A model generated the notes under the pieces. The model was given only the letters and a program-made list of their open reading frames with translations. It made no database searches and was not told the origin of the DNA. Below, piece by piece: positions 58,966 through 64,000 of a stretch of 64,000 bases of DNA; the first letter of the stretch is position 1; each line of letters begins with the position of its first letter. This DNA comes from Nocardia albiluteola. GTDB taxonomy: Bacteria; Actinomycetota; Actinomycetes; Mycobacteriales; Mycobacteriaceae. The position numbers and the translations under genes are program-made. The DNA is taken from contig NZ_JAHKNI010000012.1 of the NCBI RefSeq assembly GCF_018860155.1, positions 241,738-305,737 on the forward strand. Direction: 5' to 3'.

Positions 58966-59110
58966 TCGTTTCGAACTATCGTTCTACTCGTCCGAGTCTC
59001 CTCTACTTCATATGAAGTTCGATTTCAGTACCCGCACTCGCGTAATCGAAATGCGATAAAAGGGGTGCCAACCGCTACAACCAGGGGGCAGCTGCGGCCA
59101 GAGCCCGTGC

Positions 59111-59956
59111 CTATTCGCCTGCGGCAATTACCGCGACACTGTGGCGTGCGCCCTCGGTGGCGTGTATCTCGTTCCTGTCGTTGTAGTCGCCGAGTAGGCG
59201 CTGAATCTTCTTGTAGTACTTGATGTTCGCCCTTGCACCCGATGGCTTTCGAACGGGCTTGTGTAATTCGGCGGCGTAGCGTGCGCGCTTGGCGGCTTTC
59301 CGCGCGCGGTGCATCGATTCGTGTCGGTGGTCGTGCAATGCGGTCACTAACCGGCGGTCGGCTTTGCCCGCGGCCCGGAGGGCCCGCTTCACGAGTTGGC
59401 GCCGACGGATCCCTCGCTCGAACGGCGGCTGTGATTTCCATGTCTGCAGGGTCGCGAGCAGTTGCAGGTAGCGGGGTGAGTTCATTGCCTGCGCGAGAGC
59501 ATTGCGGCTCGGCAACTGCCGAGCCAGTAGTGTCGCCTCGATCCGCGCAGCGACGAGACCCAAGACGAGTTCGGGCGGTAGGGTGTTGATCTCATCGGCG
59601 AGGCGCCGGCGTTGGACGTGGCAATCGCGGATGTCGCCGAGAAGCGCTGCGTACCATTTCAGCTCGTTGTCGGTCTCGGCGATGGCGGAGTGGTTTAGCA
59701 GCGTGCCGAACACGCGTAGCGTGCTGCGGAGTCGCCGGGTCGCGACACGGGTGTCGTGGATTGGCTCCTCGCCTCGGCGGAGCCCGATGTCGCCGGCGAG
59801 GATCAGGTCGATCTGCGTCGTCATGTATTCGTGCACGGCACGTTCGGCTCGGGAGCTGGTGGCGGCGGCCGGTCCGGATCGCTTCGGCACGACGTGAGAC
59901 AGCTTCGAGGGATAGTTCGACTTGCGTGCGCCTGCGTCGGCGAGCCGGTCCCGCAA
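59111..59956 (-). CDS. CHAD domain protein, probably truncated CYTH-CHAD
   Basis: This 281-residue protein has a CHAD helical bundle: RAERAVHEYMTTQIDLILAG, IHDTRVATRRLRSTLRVFGT, ELKWYAALLGDIRDCHVQRR and LHDHRHESMHRARKAAKRAR. The conserved His/Arg/Lys residues bind polyphosphate. The first residues (RDRLADAGARKSNYPSKLSH) equal the linker that normally follows the CYTH phosphatase domain. That domain is missing, and the only start is TTG 59956. The frame stays open upstream but shows no CYTH. Confidence 0.75.
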   Translation of the reverse strand: MRDRLADAGARKSNYPSKLSHVVPKRSGPAAATSSRAERAVHEYMTTQIDLILAGDIGLRRGEEPIHDTRVATRRLRSTLRVFGTLLNHSAIAETDNELKWYAALLGDIRDCHVQRRRLADEINTLPPELVLGLVAARIEATLLARQLPSRNALAQAMNSPRYLQLLATLQTWKSQPPFERGIRRRQLVKRALRAAGKADRRLVTALHDHRHESMHRARKAAKRARYAAELHKPVRKPSGARANIKYYKKIQRLLGDYNDRNEIHATEGARHSVAVIAAGE

Positions 59957-60081
59957 TCCGGCCGATGGCCGACCGGCTGGATGCGGGTCCGGGTCGGCTG
60001 GGGTCTGATCGCTTATTTTCCCAGTTCGTGGGTAATGCGGTGGCGTTAGGGTAGCGGGGGAAGAGTGCGAGGAGTCGAAAG

Positions 60082-60447
60082 ATGAGCACCACCATTGTGA
60101 TCGTGATCATCGTCGTCGTGGTTGTGGTCGTTCTGCTTGTGGCCTGGGTGTTGATGCGCAAACGGCGCGAATACCAGCGGGTCCAAGCTGAGGGGATCCG
60201 CGACCGCGCGGCCGAACAGGAATTCGAGGTCGGTCAGCGGCAGGCGCGAGCGGAGGAGACCGCTGCCCGGAGCCGGGCCGCAAAGGCCGAAGCCGAGGTC
60301 AAGGCCGCGCAGGCCGAGCAGCTTGCCCAGCAGGCGCACGTGCATCGCAGCGAGGCGGCGGATTCGCGAACCGAGTTGGACAAGGAGTGGAAGCGCGCGG
60401 ACAAGGTCGATCCGGACTCGAAGTCAGGAGACACCGCGGGAGACTGA
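60082..60447 (+). CDS. membrane-anchored coiled-coil protein
   Basis: This 121-residue protein starts at ATG 60082 behind GGAGTCGAAAG. Residues 3-24 are a very hydrophobic helix (TTIVIVIIVVVVVVVLLVAW). Residues 25-110 are a charged coiled coil with repeated AEAEVKAAQAEQ heptads. The C-terminus is acidic. The type is common in actinobacterial stress islands; it has no enzyme motif. It is divergent from the CHAD gene. Confidence 0.82.
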   Translation: MSTTIVIVIIVVVVVVVLLVAWVLMRKRREYQRVQAEGIRDRAAEQEFEVGQRQARAEETAARSRAAKAEAEVKAAQAEQLAQQAHVHRSEAADSRTELDKEWKRADKVDPDSKSGDTAGD

Positions 60448-60904
60448 TCCCGGACAGCTGTCCCATAACCCCTGCCGTTGGTCTCGAGGGTTCTGCGGCT
60501 GTCCGGGGCTCGGGAAGTAAGAGCACTGATGTGGTCGCCGCACAAACAGCCGCCAGAGTGCATGGTGCACACATCCTTTCACGTGATCGTCGCTGGAAGA
60601 GAAGGCCATTTGTGCGCGACGCTCATCGGCGGGACACATCCCGCTGCCGCCCCTGTGTTTGTCGCTTCGGGCCCTTATCAGTAATAGAATGCTGAGTCCC
60701 GAGCTCGCTGGTGCTGACGCCCTGGCTGTCAGTGGTTGTTTGGTTTGTCGGGGCTGCGACGCACTGTGGGTAGTTGCCGCATCTTCTCGGCCGCGGCGCG
60801 CTCGGCGTCGAGAGCATGCTGCTGGGTGTAGATGTCGGTGCTGTGGTCGGCCTCGGTTGCGGCGGCTTCGTCGGCGGCGCGTAGGCGCGCTCGGATGCTC
60901 TGCG
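60448..60904. other. stretch without a supportable gene
   Basis: 457 bases between the coiled-coil gene and the lipase fragment. Frames here are Arg/Ala-rich and lack start signals. I see no RNA gene, repeat or insertion end. Confidence 0.4.
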
Positions 60905-61453
60905 CCGGAGTTGGATTTCCGCGGCACCGTCGCGCTCGCGTCCGCGTCGAATATCGATAATGTTCTCCCCCTCGCGGGCCCGGGCCTGCCCGCCATCCCC
61001 GGCACCGCCGATTTCGTCGGAATCTTCTCCGCGGTCTTGGTCGGATTCCAGGTCGCGCAACCGGATTTCGACTTCAACGCCTACCTCACACCAGCCGGTA
61101 CGAATCTCCTGACCAGGCTGCGCACGGCGTGCGTACTGGATTGGACCAAAGAGGTGGGTCCGGAATCCTTCGGCTCGATACTTGCCCGCCCACTCTCCTC
61201 GGGCCCGTTCGTGGACCGGCTGCGAAAGTACACCGTGGTCCCCACCGCCGGCTACCGCCAGCCGATCTTCCTGGGCCACGGCGCCGCCGACCTGTCCGTC
61301 CCCATCCCCACAAGCCTGGCCCTGCTGGCCGGATTCCAGGCCAGCGGCGTCGACTATCGATTCCACCCCTACAACGCCGACCACCAGGGCATCGTGGACG
61401 CGGCCTGGTCCGACATGCAATCCTTCCTCACCACCATCCTCCCACCCCGCTGA
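60905..61453 (+). pseudogene. secretory lipase C-terminal fragment
   Basis: The frame reads PELDFRGTVALASASNIDNV, then IPGTADFVGIFSAVLVGFQV, and ends with YRQPIFLGHGAADLSVPIPT and FHPYNADHQGIVDAAWSDMQ. This is the C-terminal half of the LIP-type secretory lipases of actinobacteria and fungi, with the catalytic Asp (GHGAAD) and His (NADHQG). The signal peptide and the nucleophile Ser half are missing. The sequence before 60905 is unrelated. Confidence 0.72.
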
Positions 61454-61679
61454 TCGTGAGGAACCCGGCTTGACCGGGGGAACATCAAGCGGTTGTTCGA
61501 GTCCGCCAAAGCCGGTGTGCTGCACTACGACCGCACCCAGGACCTTGGCCTGCACTACCTTGTCGATGTCGACTCCGGCGGCGAGCGCGCTACCGCGGGG
61601 GTGGAATCAGATCTGTCACCACGTGCACCCCGAAGGAGATGTGTTCACCGTCGGCGCCGGCTGCCGGGCGGAGCCTCGT

Positions 61680-61855
61680 CAGACAAACTCGGTTGGGTAA
61701 TCCGGCCACCGGATCTCGGAACCGTCGGCGAAGTCTCGGATGGGGTCCGGTGCGCTGGTCGCGCCAGCGGATGTAGTCGCCGATCGCGGTGTCCTGCTCG
61801 GCGTGAGTGCGGTGATCGGTGCCGTTGAGGGCGAAGTACCGGGTAGTCGGGGTAA
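61680..61855 (-). pseudogene. IS630-type transposase C-terminal remnant
   Basis: The minus strand reads TRYFALNGTDHRTHAEQDTA, IGDYIRWRDQRTGPHPRL. This is the C-terminus of IS630-like transposases from actinobacteria (RYFALNGTDHxSHxEQ...YIxWRN). No DDE core is left. The 543-base space 61454-61996 holds only this. Confidence 0.55.
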
Positions 61856-61996
61856 CCCTCCGCGGTCTGCCCGGGCCCGATTGCTGGGCGGCACGCCGCC
61901 GTGGGAACTACGTTTCGCGGCGCGGCTGAAGGAGGATTCGTGGTGCGGCTCAGTGCGGTATCGGGTGCTCTCGGATGATGGGAGGAAGTTCACCTC

Positions 61997-62710
61997 GTGG
62001 CGACCGACGATGCTCGACCTCAACCGGCGGCGGAGGCCGCACCCGCGCGGGATCCCGAACAGTCGCGGGACGCTGAACAATCCGAGTCCGCGCAATCCGA
62101 CTCCGCGCCGGACCGGATCCGGCCGGAGATCCAAGTTGCCTTGCGCAACGGGCATTACGCGCTGGCGGTCGCGATCCTGGCCGCTGTGGCGGCGCTGGTG
62201 TCGGCCGGCGTGTCCGCGTGGGCGTCCGTGCATGTCGCCGGAACCCAGCTCGACCGGCAGGAGAGACTTGCGCGGGAACAGGCGATACGGGCCGATCGGG
62301 TGCGTGGCTATTCGGATTTCGTCGTCGCCTTCTCCGATCTCGAGGTGCAACTGGGTGGAGTGAAAGCGGCATTGCAGCGCACACCTCCGAATCGCGCGGG
62401 CCTGGACGCCGCGGTCGCCCAGGTTCATGCCGGTCTTGCTCCCTACGAGCGGAGTTATGGTTCACTGCAAATCGTCAGCAGCTCGATGGACCCCGAACTC
62501 GACGACATGCTCGCGGCTCAACGGGCCCTGTGGGAGGCGCCGGACTCCCTCGGTGCGACCCTCGCCTACGCCCACAACCACGACATCGTGACCGATGCGG
62601 ACTGGCCGCGAGTCGCCGCCGCGGGCGCTGCCGCCATCGACAGGTTCGTCGGCGACACAGCGATCGACAAATTCGTCGCGCACGCGCGCAAGGACGTGGG
62701 GTCCGGCTAG
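61997..62710 (+). CDS. single-helix membrane protein of unknown function
   Basis: This 237-residue protein starts at GTG 61997, behind GGGAGGAAG. Residues 1-50 are Glu/Ala/Ser-rich and disordered. One membrane helix spans about 53-76 (YALAVAILAAVAALVSAGVS). The rest is helical and extracytoplasmic or cytoplasmic: ERLAREQAIRADRVRGYSDF, VVAFSDLEVQLGGVKAAL, and a C-terminal helical domain. No family was recognised. Codon use is normal for the window. Confidence 0.75.
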   Translation: MATDDARPQPAAEAAPARDPEQSRDAEQSESAQSDSAPDRIRPEIQVALRNGHYALAVAILAAVAALVSAGVSAWASVHVAGTQLDRQERLAREQAIRADRVRGYSDFVVAFSDLEVQLGGVKAALQRTPPNRAGLDAAVAQVHAGLAPYERSYGSLQIVSSSMDPELDDMLAAQRALWEAPDSLGATLAYAHNHDIVTDADWPRVAAAGAAAIDRFVGDTAIDKFVAHARKDVGSG

Positions 62711-62800
62711 TGTGCTGAGTCGTTGTTCAGCGCCGTAAGTTTGTGGCAGTAGTGGGCGAGGCTGTCGAGGATTTGGTCGGCGGCGCTCGCATCGGCGATC
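62708..62800 (-). pseudogene. transposase C-terminal tail remnant
   Basis: The strand reads ADQILDSLAHYCHKLTALNN then DSAH and a stop. The ILDSLAxYC stretch resembles the end of IS630-type transposases. Only ~30 codons are left. Confidence 0.4.
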
Positions 62801-62827
62801 GACCGGCAGCTCGTTCGGCTCGTCTGC

Positions 62828-63790
62828 TCATCGGGTGCCCGGTTCGCGGGAGCTGATCACCGGCAGGGCTATCACATCGATCGCGTGGCTCACGGCGCCG
62901 ATCTCGTCGGGTACCGAGGCCAGCGCGATATCGACCGTGAATCCCATCGGCGCGTCCAATGGCCGGAGAAAATCGTCGTAGTGCATCGGCACAACGATGG
63001 CAGGACGCAACCTGGTCAGGATCCGGTGCCAGTAGTCCAGTGTCACTGACCGCCCGGCAACCCCGGCGAGAAAGATGTCGACATCCCGGTGCCGGATCGC
63101 CTCGTCGATGAGGTCGGCGCTGCCCTGGTGATAGATCTCGATACCGGCCACCGCGATGTGGATGCCCCAGGTCTGTCCGCAGCCGTAGGCCATGGGCGAG
63201 AGCGCGGCCAGGGATTCGCAACTGGTGTCGCCGGGGGAGGGGATACGGGTGCCGAAGGGGATCTTCGAATGCACGCTCGGCACGAAGGTCACCGTAAACG
63301 GTCCGAGCTCGTAGCGGCGGTACGGTTCTACCACCACGCCCCGATCGCCGAGTCCGTGCAGATCCATGAGGTTGTGCACCGATTGCGAGCCATAGACCGC
63401 GCATCCGAAGCGGCGCGCGAGCTCCGGCGCATCCAATGCGTGATCCCAATGACCATGTCCCACAACGATTCCTGCTACCGTTCCCGGATCGGGTAGAAAG
63501 CGGTCGATCGACGCGGGATCGGGGAGCGCGGTGCGGCGGCGCACGACCGTCGACAGCGGAACCCGGGTTAGGAATGGATCAACGAGCAGGGTCCGATCCT
63601 CGTATGTCATCCGGTATCCGGCGGTGCCCAGCCATTGGAGTTCCATACCCGTCGGCAGCGTCAGAGGCCGGGCCTCGAGTTCGTGCAATGCCTGCGCATC
63701 CTCACGGTCGCGAGCGCTCTTGTTGAGGAAATACCGCGCATAGTCAGCGGTGTGCCGGAGCGGATCGAGCACCGTCGATAGAGCGGACAT
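62828..63790 (-). CDS. metallo-beta-lactamase-fold hydrolase (UlaG/NAPE-PLD-like)
   Basis: This 320-residue protein has the MBL core: MELQWLGTAGYRMTYEDRTL, LLVDPFLTRVP, the metal motif VVGHGHWDHALDAPELARRF (HxHxDH), FVPSVHSKIPFG, and IVVPMHYDDFLRPL. Two N-terminal helices (TADYARYFLNKSARDRED) precede the fold. It resembles UlaG-like lactonases and phospholipase-D-type MBL proteins; the substrate is unknown. ATG 63790 is used. No partner gene is adjacent. Confidence 0.85.
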   Translation of the reverse strand: MSALSTVLDPLRHTADYARYFLNKSARDREDAQALHELEARPLTLPTGMELQWLGTAGYRMTYEDRTLLVDPFLTRVPLSTVVRRRTALPDPASIDRFLPDPGTVAGIVVGHGHWDHALDAPELARRFGCAVYGSQSVHNLMDLHGLGDRGVVVEPYRRYELGPFTVTFVPSVHSKIPFGTRIPSPGDTSCESLAALSPMAYGCGQTWGIHIAVAGIEIYHQGSADLIDEAIRHRDVDIFLAGVAGRSVTLDYWHRILTRLRPAIVVPMHYDDFLRPLDAPMGFTVDIALASVPDEIGAVSHAIDVIALPVISSREPGTR

Positions 63791-63901
63791 CGGTCCATTG
63801 TGCGCGCGACCGGGCGTGTGCGGCGGTCAGGATTCGTCGGCGACCAACCGGCTCCTTCGGTGGCGCTCCGGTCCCGAATGTGTGGTTTTCGTCGAGGTCA
63901 T

Positions 63902-64000
63902 CTAGTTTCGTCCGGCGGTGATGTAGTAGTACATCGGGTCGACTATGTCGAGAAGCTGTTCGATTTCGTTGTCGGTGAAGCGGTTTCGACGGCTGACCGT
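63902..64000 (-). CDS. hypothetical protein, C-terminal end only
   Basis: An open minus-strand frame enters from the right edge and ends at TAG 63904-63902. The visible 32 residues read TVSRRNRFTDNEIEQLLDIV and then DPMYYYITAGRN. No family can be named from this. Confidence 0.5.
   Translation of the reverse strand, partial: TVSRRNRFTDNEIEQLLDIVDPMYYYITAGRN

Noticed and set aside
60623..61555. Minus-strand 310-codon frame opposite the lipase fragment
   Set aside because: Composition shadow; lipase motifs on the plus strand account for the region.

Overview
The window is high-GC actinobacterial DNA, most likely from a Nocardia or a close relative. The evidence is gene order and family content: sigA, ppgK, suhB, cei, a DUF4193 gene, a DUF3093 gene, dut, a DUF3710 gene, the ceoB/ceoC TrkA pair, dxs, rnd, hemE, hemY, hemQ, msrB, aftC, a RibD-like reductase and zapE follow the order I know from mycobacteria and nocardiae, and many genes start with GTG. 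The species assignment is an inference; no rRNA lies in the window.

Positions 1-34.8 kb are conserved core. A CPA1 Na+/H+ antiporter runs off the left edge. The principal sigma factor, the polyphosphate glucokinase, the inositol monophosphatase and the envelope protein Cei follow, then dut with its DUF3710 partner, an OB-fold/DUF3159 pair, an ShbA/SigD-like sigma factor and two TrkA NAD-binding subunits. A TRAM/SPOUT-unrelated class I RNA methyltransferase of the TrmA/RlmD type carries an unusual Arg/Gly-rich insert. Dxs (isoprenoids), an enoyl-CoA hydratase behind a KstR-type operator, RNase D, and the coproporphyrin-dependent heme genes hemE, hemY and hemQ come next. The heme set is interrupted by a nuclease-like gene with a duplicated 3' fragment. 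MsrB, the arabinofuranosyltransferase AftC, a secreted hydrolase-like protein, a RibD-like reductase, ZapE, a secreted tyrosine phosphatase, an acetyltransferase and an MFS transporter close this part. Several intergenic spaces hold short degenerate direct repeats.

Positions 35-45 kb are more accessory. They contain two convergent proteins with nuclease-like folds and weakened catalytic motifs (a CoiA-like membrane protein and a sigma-region-4/TnsA-like fusion), an MFS pump divergent from an ArsR regulator, and a CMD/metallo-beta-lactamase operon divergent from a LysR regulator. A compact three-gene WXG100/WXG100/lysozyme-like cassette at 42.6-44.9 kb looks like a type VII secretion effector unit.

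Positions 44.9-48 kb are a tRNA hot spot: an IS481-type remnant, the tRNA-Gly, tRNA-Cys and tRNA-Val(GAC) operon with its terminator, and tRNA-Val(CAC). The latter is followed by a tyrosine-integrase remnant and a frameshifted cas1 remnant, then an ECF sigma factor with two coupled micro-ORFs.

Positions 48-61 kb form a general-stress island: a SigF/SigB-type sigma factor with its RsbW-like anti-sigma, a second RsbW-like protein behind a SigF-type promoter, a STAS antagonist, a PAS-ANTAR regulator, three CsbD-like proteins, and small membrane proteins (DUF6131, DUF6328, DUF1206). The island also has an AI-2E family transporter, a CHAD protein and a HesB-like protein. It is littered with broken paralogs of the same families (sigma fragment, AI-2E fragment, PfpI, P-type ATPase, F420 oxidoreductase), which suggests repeated duplication and decay. 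Positions 61-64 kb hold a truncated lipase, transposase tails, a one-helix membrane protein and a metallo-beta-lactamase-fold hydrolase.
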